From: Sporosarcina sp. FSL K6-3457
Lineage (GTDB): Bacteria > Bacillota > Bacilli > Bacillales_A > Planococcaceae
Length of the DNA: 64,000 nucleotides
NCBI RefSeq assembly: GCF_038007285.1
Contig: NZ_JBBOWX010000001.1
Span: 186,001 to 250,000, forward strand
Direction: 5' to 3'
A program made the translations under genes and the position numbers. The notes beneath the pieces are model-generated. The model made no database searches. It was given only the letters and a program-made list of their open reading frames with translations, and was not told the origin of the DNA. This document shows positions 26,959 to 40,998 of the stretch, piece by piece (the stretch's first letter is position 1; each line of letters starts with the position of its first letter).

Positions 26959-29900
26959 TTGATAGATGTAAACAATTTTGAGTATATGAAAATCGGCCTT
27001 GCTTCACCAGATAAGATTCGTTCATGGTCTTACGGAGAAGTAAAAAAGCCAGAAACAATCAACTACCGTACATTAAAACCTGAAAAAGATGGTCTGTTCT
27101 GTGAACGTATTTTCGGACCTACAAAAGATTGGGAATGTCATTGCGGGAAGTATAAACGTGTGCGCTATAAAGGCGTTGTTTGTGACCGTTGTGGAGTAGA
27201 GGTTACACGTCAAAAAGTGCGTCGCGAACGTATGGGGCATATTGAACTTGCAGCTCCGGTTACACATATTTGGTATTTCAAAGGGATTCCGAGTCGTATG
27301 GGACTTATCCTCGATATGACACCACGTGCTTTGGAGGAAATCATCTACTTCGCATCTTATGTAGTAGTTGACCCTGCAGATACACCACTTGAAAGAAAGC
27401 AATTGCTTTCTGAAAGAGAATATCGTATTTACCGTGAAAAGTATGGTTCTAAATTCCAAGCACTTATGGGTGCTGAAGCAATCGAACGTCTATTAATGGC
27501 AATCGATCTGGATAAAGAAATGGAATTCTTGAAAGAAGAATTGAAAACTGTCCAAGGGCAACGCCGTACACGCGCGATTAGACGTCTTGAAGTCGTTGAG
27601 TCATTCCGTAACTCAGGCAATAAACCTGAGTGGATGGTCCTTGAAGTACTGCCGGTTATTCCGCCAGAACTACGCCCGATGGTACAACTTGATGGCGGAC
27701 GTTTTGCAACTTCTGACTTGAATGATCTATATCGTAGGGTTATTAACCGGAACAACCGATTGAAACGTCTACTTGACCTTGGTGCTCCTGGAATTATCGT
27801 TCAAAACGAGAAGCGGATGCTGCAAGAAGCAGTCGATGCACTTGTTGATAATGGCCGTCGCGGTCGTCCAGTTACAGGACCAGGTAACCGTCCGTTGAAA
27901 TCTTTGTCTCACATGTTGAAAGGTAAGCAAGGGCGATTCCGTCAAAACTTACTTGGAAAACGCGTTGACTATTCTGGTCGTTCCGTTATCGTTGTTGGAC
28001 CTAACTTGAAAATGTATCAGTGTGGTCTGCCGAAAGAAATGGCAATTGAATTGTTTAAACCATTTGTGATGAAGGAACTTGTTGAACGGGGACTTGCACA
28101 CAATATTAAGAGTGCTAAACGTAAAATTGAACGCCTTCATTCGGAAGTGTGGGACGTTCTTGAAGATGTCATTCGGGAGCATCCGGTCCTTCTGAACCGG
28201 GCACCAACTCTTCACCGTCTTGGTATTCAAGCGTTTGAGCCAATTCTTGTAGAAGGGCGCGCGATCACGCTGCATCCACTCGTTTGTACAGCTTATAACG
28301 CTGACTTCGATGGTGACCAGATGGCTGTTCACGTTCCTTTGTCAGCAGAAGCACAAGCAGAAGCACGTTTACTGATGCTAGCTGCGCAAAACATTTTGAA
28401 CCCGAAAGACGGGAAGCCAGTCGTTACACCGTCCCAAGATATGGTATTAGGGAACTATTACCTCACGTTGGAACGTAAAGGTGCGACGGGTGAAGGAACT
28501 GTATTCCATAATGCGGACGAAGCGCTTATCGCTTATCATAATGGTCATGTGCATCTTCACTCGCGAATCGCTATTCAAGCTGGTTCGTTGAATAACCCGA
28601 CATTTACAAATGAACAAAATAGCCAATTGTTATTAACGACAGTTGGAAAAATAATTTTCAACGAAATTTTACCAGAATCGTTCCCATATATTAACGAGCC
28701 AACAGATTCCAACTTGGAAGTTGAAACGCCTCCTAACTATTTCGTTCCAGGAACTGTAGATGTGAAAAAACATTTCGCAGAAATGGAACTTGTGGAACCA
28801 TTCAAGAAGAAGATTCTTGGTAATATCATCGCGGAAATTTTTAAACGTTTCCATATTACGGAAACGTCAAGAATGCTTGACCGCATGAAGAACCTTGGAT
28901 TCAAATATTCAACACGTGCAGGAATTACAATTGGTATATCTGATATCGTTGTATTACCGAATAAAGATGATATTTTGCAAGAAGCGCAAGATAAAGTCGA
29001 TAAAGTACTACAACAGTTCCGTCGTGGTCTGATCACAGAAGAAGAGCGATATGATCGCGTTATTTCTTACTGGAGTCATGCGAAGGATGTAATTCAAGCT
29101 AAACTGATGGACTCTCTGGATCACTCGAATCCGATTTACATGATGAGTGACTCAGGTGCACGGGGGAACGCGTCTAACTTCACGCAACTTGCGGGTATGC
29201 GTGGTCTGATGGCCAACCCGGCTGGTCGTATCATTGAACTTCCAATCAAATCTTCATTCCGTGAAGGGTTGACGGTACTTGAGTACTTCATCTCTACACA
29301 CGGTGCGCGTAAAGGGCTTGCGGATACAGCACTTAAGACAGCTGACTCAGGTTACTTAACACGTCGACTTGTTGACGTTGCGCAGGATGTTATCGTCCGT
29401 GAAGATGACTGTGGAACAGACCGCGGTCTGGAAATCAGTGCATTGATGGAAGGTACGGAATTGATCGAAGGATTGGATGAGCGTATTGAAGGCCGTCACA
29501 CGAAGAAAACAATTTACCATCCTGAAACAGGTAAATTGATTCTTGAGAGAGACGGGCTGATTACAGCGGATGCTGCACGTAGCATACTGGATGCAGGTCT
29601 TGAAACGATCACGATTCGATCGGCATTTACATGTAACACGAAACACGGTGTCTGTAAGAAGTGTTACGGCATTAACCTGGCAACTGGTGAAACAGTTGAG
29701 GTTGGTGAAGCGGTTGGTATTATCGCTGCACAATCTATCGGTGAACCGGGTACACAGCTTACGATGCGTACATTCCATACAGGTGGAGTTGCAGGGGACG
29801 ATATTACACAAGGTCTTCCGCGTATCCAAGAGATCTTCGAATCGCGTAATCCGAAAGGGCAAGCGGTTATCTCGGAAATCAAAGGTAACATTATTGAAAT

Positions 29901-30561
29901 CGATGAAATCCGTGAAGGTCAGAAAGAAATTACCATTCAAGGTGAGGTTGAGACGCGTAAGTATCTTGCGCCGTACAATGCTCGTCTGAAAGTTCAAGTT
30001 GGCGATGCAATTGACCGAGGTGACGTTATTACAGAAGGTTCTATCGATCCGAAAGAATTGATTATTGTAAAAGACGTAGCCACTGTTCAAAATTACCTCT
30101 TGAAAGAAGTTCAAAAAGTATACCGTATGCAAGGTGTTGAGATCGGTGATAAGCACGTTGAAGTAATGGTTCGCCAAATGCTTCGTAAAGTGCGCATTAT
30201 TGAAGCAGGTGACACGGATCTATTACCGGGTTCACTGCTTGATATTCATCAATTTGCAGATGCGAATGCAGTTGTGCTTAAAGCTGGAAAAGTTCCGGCG
30301 ACATGTCGCCCTGTCATTCTCGGTATTACAAAAGCATCACTTGAAACAGAATCCTTCTTGTCAGCAGCTTCCTTCCAAGAAACAACTCGTGTCTTGACGG
30401 ATGCAGCTATAAAAGGGAAAACCGACGAACTACTTGGTTTGAAGGAGAACGTTATTATCGGGAAACTTGTACCGGCTGGAACAGGCATGCAACGTTACCG
30501 TCACATCGTTATGGAGCAAGGTGGAGAGAAGAATTCAGCTAAGAAAGTTACGGCTGAATAA
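26959..30561 (+). CDS. rpoC: DNA-directed RNA polymerase subunit beta'
   Basis: Largest core subunit with the active-site magnesium. 1200 residues. The N-terminal zinc ribbon is [20 protein letters not shown], the catalytic loop is [12 protein letters not shown], and the second zinc site includes [13 protein letters not shown]; trigger-loop residues are in [22 protein letters not shown] start at 26959 ([10 protein letters not shown]) after GGGAGG, matching Bacillus. Terminated by its own hairpin. Confidence 0.98.
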   Translation: MIDVNNFEYMKIGLASPDKIRSWSYGEVKKPETINYRTLKPEKDGLFCERIFGPTKDWECHCGKYKRVRYKGVVCDRCGVEVTRQKVRRERMGHIELAAPVTHIWYFKGIPSRMGLILDMTPRALEEIIYFASYVVVDPADTPLERKQLLSEREYRIYREKYGSKFQALMGAEAIERLLMAIDLDKEMEFLKEELKTVQGQRRTRAIRRLEVVESFRNSGNKPEWMVLEVLPVIPPELRPMVQLDGGRFATSDLNDLYRRVINRNNRLKRLLDLGAPGIIVQNEKRMLQEAVDALVDNGRRGRPVTGPGNRPLKSLSHMLKGKQGRFRQNLLGKRVDYSGRSVIVVGPNLKMYQCGLPKEMAIELFKPFVMKELVERGLAHNIKSAKRKIERLHSEVWDVLEDVIREHPVLLNRAPTLHRLGIQAFEPILVEGRAITLHPLVCTAYNADFDGDQMAVHVPLSAEAQAEARLLMLAAQNILNPKDGKPVVTPSQDMVLGNYYLTLERKGATGEGTVFHNADEALIAYHNGHVHLHSRIAIQAGSLNNPTFTNEQNSQLLLTTVGKIIFNEILPESFPYINEPTDSNLEVETPPNYFVPGTVDVKKHFAEMELVEPFKKKILGNIIAEIFKRFHITETSRMLDRMKNLGFKYSTRAGITIGISDIVVLPNKDDILQEAQDKVDKVLQQFRRGLITEEERYDRVISYWSHAKDVIQAKLMDSLDHSNPIYMMSDSGARGNASNFTQLAGMRGLMANPAGRIIELPIKSSFREGLTVLEYFISTHGARKGLADTALKTADSGYLTRRLVDVAQDVIVREDDCGTDRGLEISALMEGTELIEGLDERIEGRHTKKTIYHPETGKLILERDGLITADAARSILDAGLETITIRSAFTCNTKHGVCKKCYGINLATGETVEVGEAVGIIAAQSIGEPGTQLTMRTFHTGGVAGDDITQGLPRIQEIFESRNPKGQAVISEIKGNIIEIDEIREGQKEITIQGEVETRKYLAPYNARLKVQVGDAIDRGDVITEGSIDPKELIIVKDVATVQNYLLKEVQKVYRMQGVEIGDKHVEVMVRQMLRKVRIIEAGDTDLLPGSLLDIHQFADANAVVLKAGKVPATCRPVILGITKASLETESFLSAASFQETTRVLTDAAIKGKTDELLGLKENVIIGKLVPAGTGMQRYRHIVMEQGGEKNSAKKVTAE

Positions 30562-30570
30562 TTCAAAACT

Positions 30571-30602
30571 AAAACAGGGGACTTGAACCTCCCCTGTTTT
30601 AT
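30571..30602 (+). terminator. Terminator of rpoC
   Basis: AAAACAGGGG pairs with CCCCTGTTTT; a short T run follows. The str-region promoter starts about 10 bp later. Confidence 0.88.
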
Positions 30603-30612
30603 CCTTTATCTG

Positions 30613-30641
30613 TTGACATTTTATTTAATAGATGATAATAT
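30613..30641 (+). promoter_or_regulatory. SigA promoter of the L7Ae-like gene and str operon
   Basis: Perfect TTGACA (30613-30618), 17-bp spacer, TAATAT (30636-30641) with TGA extension. GATAAT at 30634 is an overlapping alternative -10. Confidence 0.7.
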
Positions 30642-30686
30642 ACAAAAGGTTGATAGTTGAATGTCTGTACTTTGGAGGATATGGAA

Positions 30687-30935
30687 ATGTCTTATGAAAA
30701 AGTCGAGCGGGCAAAGAAGACAATCATCGGTACAAAGCAGGCAGTGAAAGCGATCCGTGCAGGGATAGTGACTGCAGTCATTATCGCGCAAGATGCTGAA
30801 GAACGAGTTGTTGCTCCGGTAAAGGAGGAAGCTAGGCTTCATAGCATCCAAGTGACATATGTTGATTCGAAAGAAAAACTCGGAAATGCATGTGGAATTC
30901 AAGTCGGTGCAGCCGTGGTTGCGATTACTGGATAA
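30687..30935 (+). CDS. rplGB: L7Ae-family K-turn binding ribosomal protein (RplGB, YbxF)
   Basis: Small protein related to L7Ae/L30e that binds kink-turn RNA. 82 residues from ATG 30687 (MSYEKVERAKKTIIGTKQ) after TTTGGAGG. The open frame continues up to 30657 but the site and homology favour 30687. The conserved KLGNACGIQVGAAVVAI lies at the C-terminus. Its place just before rpsL is the same as in B. subtilis. Confidence 0.92.
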   Translation: MSYEKVERAKKTIIGTKQAVKAIRAGIVTAVIIAQDAEERVVAPVKEEARLHSIQVTYVDSKEKLGNACGIQVGAAVVAITG

Positions 30936-30940
30936 TGGTT

Positions 30941-30962
30941 TTTGTGTGAATGAACACACAAA
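30941..30962 (+). other. Hairpin between rplGB and rpsL
   Basis: TTTGTGTG pairs with CACACAAA (8 bp, 6-nt loop); GACTTTGTTTTT follows. It may cause partial termination. A second small hairpin (ACCAC/GTGGT) lies near 30990. Function unknown. Confidence 0.4.
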
Positions 30963-31038
30963 GACTTTGTTTTTACCCCAAAAATGAACCACCTGGATGT
31001 GTGGTCTTACAAAACGAGTACGAGAGGAGGAAAATCCG

Positions 31039-31461
31039 ATGCCTACAATTAACCAATTAGTCCGTAAACCACGTAAACCAAACGTGACGGGATCTAAATC
31101 ACCAGCACTCGGGAAAAGCTATAACAGCTTCAAAAAGTCAATGACAGACGTGAACTCACCACAAAAACGAGGTGTTTGTACACGTGTTGGTACAATGACA
31201 CCGAAGAAGCCGAACTCGGCACTTCGTAAATATGCACGTGTTCGTTTGACAAACTCTATGGAAGTCAATGCGTACATTCCTGGTGAAGGTCACAACCTAC
31301 AAGAGCACAGTGTTGTACTTATCCGCGGCGGACGCGTAAAAGACTTACCTGGTGTGCGTTACCATGTTGTTCGTGGAGCACTTGATACTGCTGGAGTTAC
31401 TGGCCGTATGCAAAGCCGTTCTATGTACGGTGCTAAAAAACCTAAAGTTAAGAAAAGCTAA
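31039..31461 (+). CDS. rpsL: 30S ribosomal protein S12
   Basis: Decoding-centre protein. 140 residues from ATG 31039 after [25 protein letters not shown] and [17 protein letters not shown] are the two conserved loops where streptomycin-resistance changes occur; lysines in both are the usual sensitive type. First gene of the str operon proper. Confidence 0.98.
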   Translation: MPTINQLVRKPRKPNVTGSKSPALGKSYNSFKKSMTDVNSPQKRGVCTRVGTMTPKKPNSALRKYARVRLTNSMEVNAYIPGEGHNLQEHSVVLIRGGRVKDLPGVRYHVVRGALDTAGVTGRMQSRSMYGAKKPKVKKS

Positions 31462-31532
31462 TTTAAACAAAATTATGATTGATAGTTATTTGAGCGGAAA
31501 ACGCTTGAAAACTTTGAAAGGAGGAAAACAAC

Positions 31533-32003
31533 ATGCCTCGTAAAGGTCCTGTTGCAAAACGTGACGTACTTCCGGATCCGATTTATAATTCGAAACTCGT
31601 CTCACGTCTCATCAACAAAATGATGGTTGACGGTAAAAAAGGTACATCTCAAAAAATCCTCTATGGTGCGTTCGAGCTTGTGAAAGAACGTTCTGGTAAG
31701 GAGCCCCTTGAAGTATTTGAAGCGGCACTTAACAACGTAATGCCAGTTCTTGAAGTAAAAGCACGCCGTGTAGGTGGAGCAAACTATCAAGTTCCAGTTG
31801 AAGTACGTCCTGATCGCCGTACAACACTTGGACTGCGTTACCTTGTAAACTACTCACGCACACGCGGTGAGAAAACAATGGAAGAACGTCTTGCAAATGA
31901 AATTCTTGACGCTTCTAACAACACAGGTGCATCTGTGAAACGTCGCGAAGAAATGCATAAGATGGCAGAAGCGAACAAAGCATTCGCTCACTACCGTTGG
32001 TAA
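31533..32003 (+). CDS. rpsG: 30S ribosomal protein S7
   Basis: Primary binder of the 16S 3' major domain and contact of E-site tRNA. 156 residues, [20 protein letters not shown] at the start and the family block [16 protein letters not shown] in the middle. ATG 31533 follows AAAGGAGG. Lies between rpsL and fusA in the standard str order. Confidence 0.98.
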   Translation: MPRKGPVAKRDVLPDPIYNSKLVSRLINKMMVDGKKGTSQKILYGAFELVKERSGKEPLEVFEAALNNVMPVLEVKARRVGGANYQVPVEVRPDRRTTLGLRYLVNYSRTRGEKTMEERLANEILDASNNTGASVKRREEMHKMAEANKAFAHYRW

Positions 32004-32054
32004 GATTAAGCATTTTTTTAACACTCTAATCCGAGATGGAAGGAGATCAAACAC

Positions 32055-34133
32055 ATGGCTAGAAAATTCTCCTTAGAGAATACGCGTAACATTGGTATCA
32101 TGGCTCACATCGATGCTGGTAAAACAACTACGACTGAGCGGATCCTTTATTACACTGGTAAAATCCACAAAATTGGAGAAACGCACGAAGGTGCATCTCA
32201 AATGGACTGGATGGAGCAAGAGCAAGAACGTGGAATCACAATCACTTCTGCTGCAACGACGGCGGAATGGAAAGATCACCGCGTAAACATTATCGATACA
32301 CCAGGTCACGTGGACTTCACTGTTGAAGTTGAACGTTCACTTCGTGTTCTTGATGGTGCTGTAACGGTGCTTGACGCTCAATCGGGCGTTGAACCACAAA
32401 CAGAAACTGTCTGGCGTCAAGCGACAAACTATGGCGTTCCACGTCTAGTTTTCATTAATAAAATGGACAAAATGGGTGCGGATTTCCTTTACTCAGTAGG
32501 TACACTAGTTGAACGACTTGGAGCAAACGCACATCCAATTCAATTGCCAATCGGTGCAGAAGATCAGTTCTCTGCAATTATCGACCTAGTTGAAATGAAT
32601 GCTGTTTACTACAATGACGATACTGGTCTAAATGCTGAAGTGAAAGAAATACCTGAAGAGCATCGTGCGAAAGCAGAAGAATATCGTGAAAAGCTAATTG
32701 AAGCGGTTGCTGAATTCGACGAAGATCTTATGAATAAATTCTTGGATGAAGAAGAAATTACGAAAGAAGAAATCAAAGCTGCAATTCGTAAAGCTACGCT
32801 TGCAGTTGAATTCTACCCTGTTGTATGTGGAACTGCATTCAAGAACAAAGGTGTTCAACTCGTCCTAGACGCAGTAATCGACTACCTACCATCACCAATT
32901 GATATTCCTCCTATGAAAGGGACGAATCCTGAAACTGACGAAGAAGTTGAACGTCACTCTGACGACAGCGAGCCGTTTTCGGCACTTGCTTTTAAAGTTA
33001 TGACGGACCCTTATGTAGGTAAACTTACATTCTTCCGTGTGTACTCTGGTACACTTCAATCTGGATCATATGTACAAAACTCTTCTAAAGGCAAGCGTGA
33101 GCGCGTAGGACGTATCCTGCAAATGCACGCGGATTCTCGTGAAGAAATCAGCGAAGTTCACGCGGGCGATATCGCTGCAGCGGTTGGTCTTAAAGATACA
33201 GGAACTGGCGACACACTATGTGACGACAAAGCTCTTGTAATCCTTGAGTCAATGGACTTCCCGGAACCAGTAATCTCACTTTCTGTTGAGCCGAAAACAA
33301 AAGCCGACCAAGATAAAATGGGTATGGCACTTGCTAAGCTTCAAGAGGAAGACCCAACATTCCGTGCGCACACGGACCAAGAAACTGGAGAAGTAATCAT
33401 CGCTGGTATGGGTGAATTGCATCTTGACGTTCTTGTAGACCGTATGCGTCGTGAATTCAACGTTGAAGCTAACGTTGGAGCACCGCAAGTATCTTACCGT
33501 GAAACTTTCCGTGCATCTGCGGAAGTTGAAGGTAAATTCGTGCGTCAGTCTGGTGGACGTGGACAGTTCGGTCACGTTTGGATCGAATTCTCTCCTAATG
33601 AAGAAGGAAAAGGATTCGAATTCGTCAACAACATCGTCGGAGGAACTGTTCCACGTGAATATATTCCGGCTGTTGAAGCAGGTATCCGTGATTCACTAGA
33701 CAATGGTGTAATCGCTGGTTATCCTTTGATTGATATTAAAGCTCGTCTATTCGATGGTTCTTATCATGATGTTGACTCCAATGAAATGGCGTTTAAAATT
33801 GCTGCATCTATGGCATTGAAAAACGCTGTATCAAAAGTTAACCCGGTTCTACTTGAGCCAATGATGAAAGTTGAAGTTCAAATCCCTGAAGAATACATGG
33901 GCGATATCATGGGCGATGTTACATCACGCCGTGGCCGTGTTGAAGGGATGGAAGCTCGTGGTAACGCACAAGTAGTTCGTGCAATGGTTCCACTTGCCAA
34001 CATGTTTGGATATGCAACATCTCTTCGTTCTAACACACAAGGACGCGGAAACTTCTCAATGGTATTCGATCATTACGAAGAAGTGCCGAAATCAATTGCA
34101 GAAGAAATTATCAAGAAAAACAAGGGCGAATAA
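32055..34133 (+). CDS. fusA: Elongation factor G
   Basis: Translocase GTPase of translation. 692 residues. P-loop [19 protein letters not shown], switch [20 protein letters not shown] for guanine recognition, and domain [25 protein letters not shown] 32055 follows GATGGAAGGAG. Standard position between rpsG and tuf. Confidence 0.98.
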   Translation: MARKFSLENTRNIGIMAHIDAGKTTTTERILYYTGKIHKIGETHEGASQMDWMEQEQERGITITSAATTAEWKDHRVNIIDTPGHVDFTVEVERSLRVLDGAVTVLDAQSGVEPQTETVWRQATNYGVPRLVFINKMDKMGADFLYSVGTLVERLGANAHPIQLPIGAEDQFSAIIDLVEMNAVYYNDDTGLNAEVKEIPEEHRAKAEEYREKLIEAVAEFDEDLMNKFLDEEEITKEEIKAAIRKATLAVEFYPVVCGTAFKNKGVQLVLDAVIDYLPSPIDIPPMKGTNPETDEEVERHSDDSEPFSALAFKVMTDPYVGKLTFFRVYSGTLQSGSYVQNSSKGKRERVGRILQMHADSREEISEVHAGDIAAAVGLKDTGTGDTLCDDKALVILESMDFPEPVISLSVEPKTKADQDKMGMALAKLQEEDPTFRAHTDQETGEVIIAGMGELHLDVLVDRMRREFNVEANVGAPQVSYRETFRASAEVEGKFVRQSGGRGQFGHVWIEFSPNEEGKGFEFVNNIVGGTVPREYIPAVEAGIRDSLDNGVIAGYPLIDIKARLFDGSYHDVDSNEMAFKIAASMALKNAVSKVNPVLLEPMMKVEVQIPEEYMGDIMGDVTSRRGRVEGMEARGNAQVVRAMVPLANMFGYATSLRSNTQGRGNFSMVFDHYEEVPKSIAEEIIKKNKGE

Positions 34134-34146
34134 TTATACTTTGAAC

Positions 34147-34175
34147 TTGTTTCTATAGTAAATTACTTGTAAGAT
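34147..34175 (+). promoter_or_regulatory. Possible promoter of tuf
   Basis: TTGTTT (34147-34152), 17-bp spacer, TAAGAT (34170-34175) in the 121-bp fusA-tuf gap. A separate tuf promoter is known in B. subtilis. Confidence 0.5.
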
Positions 34176-34254
34176 ATGGGTAGGTGGGGGGCCCTCCAAC
34201 ACCTGTAGCTAACAAAACTAAAAAAACTTTTATATCTTAAGGAGGAATTCCCAA

Positions 34255-35442
<1,188 letters not shown>

Positions 35443-35456
35443 TTCCTGCTTTACTC

Positions 35457-35485
35457 AAATCCCGCCCTTTGTGGCGGGATTTTTT
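35457..35485 (+). terminator. Terminator of the str operon
   Basis: AAATCCCGCC pairs with GGCGGGATTT over a 6-nt loop and is followed by a T tract. Confidence 0.95.
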
Positions 35486-35736
35486 GTGGCTTAGGGAATT
35501 ATGAAAAACTTCCACTAATGCTTGTTGATTTAAATGCAACGATGGCACCGGAATTGCTGCACTTGGAGATGTGGGATCGCCGGTGTTGATTCACAATAAT
35601 ATTCTATCTATTTATTGTTGGTAGGGATGACAGTCATATTACTTGGTTAAATGTTACGACTATTAGCGTACAGGTTGCATTTTGAGATGAATAGAATTAT
35701 AATAATAAAGTTGAGAAAAGAAATTCCACAAAAGAC
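35486..35736 (+). other. Intergenic stretch between tuf and the S10 promoter
   Basis: No convincing gene. One frame near 35546-35600 reads TGIAALGDVGSPVLIHNN before stopping, possibly a gene remnant but too short to assign. An imperfect inverted repeat (about 35717-35747) ends in eight T that lie inside the spacer of the next promoter. Confidence 0.4.
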
Positions 35737-35765
35737 TTGCGGAGTTCTTTTTTTTAATGTATAAT
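35737..35765 (+). promoter_or_regulatory. SigA promoter of the S10-spc-alpha cluster
   Basis: TTGCGG (35737-35742), 17-bp spacer containing eight T, perfect TATAAT (35760-35765). No better promoter was seen before rpsJ. Confidence 0.8.
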
Positions 35766-35793
35766 ATTTAATGTTGGTCTTTGACTGCGATGA

Positions 35794-35862
35794 AGCGGGA
35801 GGTTGCCGACACACCCGGCCGCTTTGCCATGGCATGTGTGTGGGAAATTTTCGTGGAGAATG
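35794..35862 (+). promoter_or_regulatory. Leader RNA of the S10 operon
   Basis: Contains a block I recognise from S10 operon leaders of Bacillales: GCGGGAGGTTGCCGACACAC, then CCGGCCGCTTTGCCATGGCA. ACACAC (35809) can pair with GTGTGT (35836) around the GCCATGGC palindrome. Autogenous control by an operon ribosomal protein (L4 or S10) is plausible but not shown. Confidence 0.65.
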
Positions 35863-35869
35863 TCTATAA

Positions 35870-36205
<336 letters not shown>

Positions 36206-36248
36206 TAGCTACTAAATAAAACTTAAACTAATTCAGGAGGTGTGACAA

Positions 36249-36878
36249 ATGACCAAAGGAATCTTAGGAAGAAAAGTCGGTATGACGCAAGTATTTGCTG
36301 AAAACGGCGACCTCATTCCGGTAACTGTGATTGAAGCTGGACAAAACGTTGTTCTTCAAAAGAAGACAAAAGAAACGGACGGCTACGAATCAATCCAAAT
36401 CGGTTTTGAAGATAAACGAGAAAAGCTAGCTAACAAACCTGAAAAAGGGCATGTTGCTAAAGCTGCTACGGCACCTAAGCGCTTCGTTCGCGAATTCCGC
36501 GAATTAGACGTGAACGGTTACGAAGTTGGTCAGGAAGTCAAAGTTGATACTTTCGCTGAAGGCGATATCGTCGACATTACAGGAACAACAAAAGGTAAAG
36601 GGTTCCAAGGTGTTGTTAAACGCCACGGTTATTCACAAGGACCTATGAGCCACGGATCACGTTTCCACCGCGCGCCAGGATCTATCGGTTCTGTTGACGC
36701 TCAACGTGTATTCAAAGGGAAAAAACTACCAGGACGTATGGGTGGTAAAACAGTAACGATTCAAAATCTTGAAATTATACGAGTAGATGCTGAACGCAAC
36801 TTGCTACTTGTAAAAGGTAACGTTCCAGGATCACGCAAATCACTTCTACAAGTGCGTAGCGCAATCAAAGGGAACTGA
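36249..36878 (+). CDS. rplC: 50S ribosomal protein L3
   Basis: Early assembly protein near the peptidyl-transferase centre. 209 residues. [20 protein letters not shown] opens it; the loop [20 protein letters not shown] reaches into the catalytic centre. ATG 36249 follows CAGGAGGTG. Confidence 0.98.
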   Translation: MTKGILGRKVGMTQVFAENGDLIPVTVIEAGQNVVLQKKTKETDGYESIQIGFEDKREKLANKPEKGHVAKAATAPKRFVREFRELDVNGYEVGQEVKVDTFAEGDIVDITGTTKGKGFQGVVKRHGYSQGPMSHGSRFHRAPGSIGSVDAQRVFKGKKLPGRMGGKTVTIQNLEIIRVDAERNLLLVKGNVPGSRKSLLQVRSAIKGN

Positions 36879-36903
36879 CCATTAAAGAAAGGAGGAAATA
36901 GGA

Positions 36904-37527
36904 ATGGCTAAAGTATCCGTACTAAACCAGACAGGATCTTCTGTCGGCGACATCGAACTAAATGATGCGATTTTTGGAATCGAGCCGAACGAAGCTGTCT
37001 TATTTGAAGCATTGGTCCAACAGCGTGCGTCATTACGCCAAGGTAACCATAAAGTAAAAACACGCGCGGAAGTCGCTGGTGGTGGACGTAAACCATGGCG
37101 CCAAAAAGGAACAGGACGTGCTCGTCAAGGGTCAATCCGTTCACCGCAATGGCGTGGAGGCGGTATCGTATTCGGTCCAAATCCAAGAAGCTATAGCTAC
37201 AAACTACCGAAAAAAGTTCGTAGACTTGCTCTTCTTTCAGCTCTTTCAACGAAAGTACGCGAAGAAGACATTATCGTTCTTGATGGACTTACATTCGATG
37301 CACCTAAAACAAAAGAATTCGTCAAAGTATTAGCAGCTCTTTCAATCGACAAAAAAGCATTGATCGTAACTGCAGACCTAGATGAAACAGTAGCGTTATC
37401 TGCACGTAACATCCCTGGAATCAGCGTTGTTACTGCATCTGGCATCAACGTTCTTGACCTTATCGGCCATAATAAACTTGTTATGACGAAAGCAGCAGTT
37501 CAAAAAGTAGAGGAGGTGCTTGGTTAA
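36904..37527 (+). CDS. rplD: 50S ribosomal protein L4
   Basis: Lines the nascent peptide tunnel, and in some bacteria represses the S10 operon. 207 residues. The tunnel loop is [19 protein letters not shown], the site of macrolide-resistance changes, here of ordinary type. ATG 36904 follows AAAGGAGG; the stop codon shares one base with the rplW start. Confidence 0.98.
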   Translation: MAKVSVLNQTGSSVGDIELNDAIFGIEPNEAVLFEALVQQRASLRQGNHKVKTRAEVAGGGRKPWRQKGTGRARQGSIRSPQWRGGGIVFGPNPRSYSYKLPKKVRRLALLSALSTKVREEDIIVLDGLTFDAPKTKEFVKVLAALSIDKKALIVTADLDETVALSARNIPGISVVTASGINVLDLIGHNKLVMTKAAVQKVEEVLG

Positions 37528-37811
37528 TGGAAGCACGTGATATTTTAAAACGTCCGGTCATTACCGAGCGTTCTTCTGAACAAATGGAATTCAAAAAATA
37601 CACTTTCGAGGTTGACACGCGCGCTAACAAAACACATGTGAAGCAAGCTGTTGAAGAAATCTTCGGAGTAAAAGTAGAAAAAGTTAACGTACAGAACTAC
37701 AAAGGTAAGTTCAAGCGTATGGGTAAACATGCAGGATACACAAACAAACGCCGTAAAGCGATTGTTACATTGTCTGCTGACTCAAAAGACATCGAACTTT
37801 TTGAAATCTAA
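37527..37811 (+). CDS. rplW: 50S ribosomal protein L23
   Basis: Exit-tunnel protein that docks SRP and trigger factor. 94 residues. [21 protein letters not shown] at the N-terminus and [20 protein letters not shown] follow the family pattern. ATG 37527 overlaps the rplD stop (TAATG) with AGAGGAGGTG before it. Confidence 0.98.
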   Translation: MEARDILKRPVITERSSEQMEFKKYTFEVDTRANKTHVKQAVEEIFGVKVEKVNVQNYKGKFKRMGKHAGYTNKRRKAIVTLSADSKDIELFEI

Positions 37812-37855
37812 TTTAAATAACCTAGATAGTTAATTATACAAAGGAGGGAACACCA

Positions 37856-38686
37856 ATGGCGATTAAGAAATACAAACCTACCTCCAACGGACGTCGTAAC
37901 ATGACTTCTTCTGATTTTGCTGAGATTACTACAGACAAACCAGAAAAATCATTGCTTGCACCGCTTAAACGGAAAGGCGGCCGTAACAATACAGGTAGGA
38001 CTACTGTTCGTCACCAAGGTGGAGGCCATAAGCGCCAATACCGTGTCATCGATTTCCAACGTCGGAAAGATGGCATACCAGGACGCGTTGCTACGATCGA
38101 ATACGATCCAAACCGTTCTGCGAACATCGCTTTGATCAATTATGTAGACGGGGAGAAACGTTATATCCTCGCACCAAAAGGATTGGAAGTTGGCATGACA
38201 GTAATGTCTGGTCCAGATGCGGATATTAAAGTAGGTAACACACTTCCACTTGAAAATATTCCAATGGGTTCAACTATCCACAACATCGAACTAAAACCAG
38301 GTAAAGGTGGTCAACTTGTACGTTCAGCAGGTACATCTGCTCAACTACTAGGCCGTGAAGATAAATACGTTATCGTACGTCTTCAATCTGGAGAAGTTCG
38401 CATGATTCTTGCAACATGCCGCGCGACAATCGGTCACGTTGGTAATGAGCAACATGAACTTATCAACATCGGTAAAGCAGGACGTTCACGTTGGTTAGGC
38501 AAACGCCCAGCAGTTCGTGGTTCTGTTATGAACCCTAACGATCACCCACACGGTGGTGGTGAAGGCCGTACTGGTATTGGTATGAAATCACCAGTTACTC
38601 CTTGGGGTAAACCGACACTTGGATTCAAGACTCGTAAGAAAAACAACAAGTCTGACAAATTCATTGTTCGTCGTCGTAAAAAATAA
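37856..38686 (+). CDS. rplB: 50S ribosomal protein L2
   Basis: Universally conserved protein needed for subunit association and peptidyl transfer. 276 residues. [20 protein letters not shown] and the C-terminal [14 protein letters not shown] (with the essential histidine) are intact. ATG 37856 follows AAAGGAGGG. Confidence 0.98.
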   Translation: MAIKKYKPTSNGRRNMTSSDFAEITTDKPEKSLLAPLKRKGGRNNTGRTTVRHQGGGHKRQYRVIDFQRRKDGIPGRVATIEYDPNRSANIALINYVDGEKRYILAPKGLEVGMTVMSGPDADIKVGNTLPLENIPMGSTIHNIELKPGKGGQLVRSAGTSAQLLGREDKYVIVRLQSGEVRMILATCRATIGHVGNEQHELINIGKAGRSRWLGKRPAVRGSVMNPNDHPHGGGEGRTGIGMKSPVTPWGKPTLGFKTRKKNNKSDKFIVRRRKK

Positions 38687-38746
38687 TGTGAGCGCACTGC
38701 GGTTCAATGATTGGGCCGTAGTACAAACACGAGGGGAGGTTCCGAC

Positions 38747-39025
38747 ATGGGCCGCAGCTTGAAAAAAGGACCTTTTGTAGATGATCACCTTATTAAAAAG
38801 GTTGAAGCACAAAAGGATTCCCAGAAAAAACAGGTTATTAAAACTTGGTCACGCCGTTCAACTATTTTCCCGTCATTTATTGGAATGACGATTGCAGTCT
38901 ACGACGGACGTAAACACGTACCTGTCTATGTAACTGAAGATATGGTAGGTCATAAACTAGGTGAATTCGCACCTACGCGCACATACAAAGGTCATGGCGC
39001 TGACGATAAGAAAACAAGACGTTAA
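38747..39025 (+). CDS. rpsS: 30S ribosomal protein S19
   Basis: Head protein contacting S13 and the A-site tRNA region. 92 residues. [20 protein letters not shown] and [20 protein letters not shown] are conserved. ATG 38747 follows GAGGGGAGG; the upstream frame to 38711 is rejected on spacing and homology. Confidence 0.98.
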   Translation: MGRSLKKGPFVDDHLIKKVEAQKDSQKKQVIKTWSRRSTIFPSFIGMTIAVYDGRKHVPVYVTEDMVGHKLGEFAPTRTYKGHGADDKKTRR

Positions 39026-39044
39026 TTGAGAGGAGGTTAATCTG

Positions 39045-39389
39045 ATGCAACAAGCAAAAGCTATTGCCCGCACAGTCCGTATTGCTCCTCGTAAAGTCCG
39101 TTTAGTCGTTGATCTTATCCGGGGCAAGAAAATCGGTGAAGCTGTCGCGATTCTACGCCTAACGCCGAAAGCGGCATCTCCGGTTGTAGAAAAAGTATTA
39201 AATTCAGCGATTGCAAATGCTGAACATAATTACGAAATGGATGTCGAAAACCTAATCATTAGCGAAGTATTCGTAGATGAAGGTCCGACAATGAAACGTT
39301 TCCGTCCACGTGCACAGGGGCGTGCAAGTGCGATCAACAAACGCACAAGCCACATCACTGTAGTGGTATCAGAAAAAAAGGAGGGATAA
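39045..39389 (+). CDS. rplV: 50S ribosomal protein L22
   Basis: Its long hairpin lines the exit tunnel. 114 residues. [19 protein letters not shown] at the N-terminus and [20 protein letters not shown] in the tunnel hairpin. ATG 39045 follows GAGAGGAGG. It ends 3 bp before rpsC. Confidence 0.98.
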   Translation: MQQAKAIARTVRIAPRKVRLVVDLIRGKKIGEAVAILRLTPKAASPVVEKVLNSAIANAEHNYEMDVENLIISEVFVDEGPTMKRFRPRAQGRASAINKRTSHITVVVSEKKEG

Positions 39390-39392
39390 TTC

Positions 39393-40052
39393 GTGGGTCA
39401 AAAAGTACATCCTAACGGTTTACGGGTTGGTATCATCCGTGATTGGGAGTCGAAGTGGTACGCAGAAAAAGACTATGCGACTCTTTTACACGAAGATTTA
39501 AAAATCCGTGCTTATATTGAAAAACGTCTTGTAGACGCATCTGTTTCTAAAGTAGAAATCGAACGTGCTGCAAAACGTGTTAACGTTACTATTCATACTG
39601 CGAAGCCAGGTATGGTAATCGGTAAAGGTGGTTCCGAGGTAGAAGTCCTTCGTAAACAGCTAAACGATATCTCAGGCAAGCGTGTTCACATTAATATTAT
39701 CGAAATCAAACGTGCTGACCTTGATGCGAAACTAGTCGCAGAATCAATTGCACGTCAACTAGAAAGCCGTGTATCATTCCGTCGTGCACAGAAACAAGCG
39801 ATTCAACGTACGATTCGCTCTGGCGCTAAAGGAATTAAAACACAAGTATCCGGACGTCTTGGCGGTGCTGACATCGCTCGTGCGGAACATTACAGTGAAG
39901 GTACTGTCCCACTTCATACACTACGTGCAGACATTGATTATGCACACGCAGAAGCTGACACAACTTATGGTAAGCTTGGCGTTAAAGTGTGGATCTACCG
40001 TGGAGAAGTCCTTCCAGTGAAGAAGAAGAACTCTGAGGAAGGAGGCAACTAA
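39393..40052 (+). CDS. rpsC: 30S ribosomal protein S3
   Basis: mRNA-entry protein with a KH domain ([18 protein letters not shown]). 219 residues; [20 protein letters not shown] opens it and the second domain contains [23 protein letters not shown] start 39393 preceded by AAGGAGGG. rplP starts one base after its stop. Confidence 0.98.
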   Translation: MGQKVHPNGLRVGIIRDWESKWYAEKDYATLLHEDLKIRAYIEKRLVDASVSKVEIERAAKRVNVTIHTAKPGMVIGKGGSEVEVLRKQLNDISGKRVHINIIEIKRADLDAKLVAESIARQLESRVSFRRAQKQAIQRTIRSGAKGIKTQVSGRLGGADIARAEHYSEGTVPLHTLRADIDYAHAEADTTYGKLGVKVWIYRGEVLPVKKKNSEEGGN

Positions 40053-40053
40053 T

Positions 40054-40678
<625 letters not shown>

Positions 40679-40695
40679 TGAAGGAGGTTGCAGCC

Positions 40696-40959
40696 ATGAC
40701 TGAGCGTAACCAGCGCAAAGTGTATACAGGCCGTGTAGTATCCGACAAAATGGATAAAACAGTTACTGTAATGATCGAAACACAAAAGAAACACGCTTTA
40801 TACGGTAAACGTGTAAAGTACTCTAAAAAATTCAAGGCACATGATGAGTTGAATGAAGCGAAAATCGGTGATGTTGTTCGTATTATGGAGACTCGTCCAT
40901 TATCAGCAACAAAACGTTTCCGCGTACTCGAAATCGTAGAAAAAGCGATCATCATCTAA
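40696..40959 (+). CDS. rpsQ: 30S ribosomal protein S17
   Basis: Early-assembly OB-fold protein binding the 5' domain of 16S rRNA. 87 residues from ATG 40696 ([20 protein letters not shown]) after AAGGAGGTTG; the in-frame ATG at 40678 lies before that site and is rejected. [20 protein letters not shown] is conserved. Confidence 0.98.
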   Translation: MTERNQRKVYTGRVVSDKMDKTVTVMIETQKKHALYGKRVKYSKKFKAHDELNEAKIGDVVRIMETRPLSATKRFRVLEIVEKAIII

Positions 40960-40998
40960 TAACGTTCGGAGATATAAATCCGGGAGGAGGTAGCCTCA

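Noticed and set aside
29356..30177. 273-codon open frame on the minus strand inside rpoC
   Set aside because: Lies wholly within the conserved rpoC coding region, has low-complexity composition and no homology I recognise; an antisense shadow.
35546..35640. Short frame reading TGIAALGDVGSPVLIHNN between tuf and rpsJ, resembling the end of a transporter protein
   Set aside because: Too short, no start or ribosome binding site, and the match is not specific enough to name a family.
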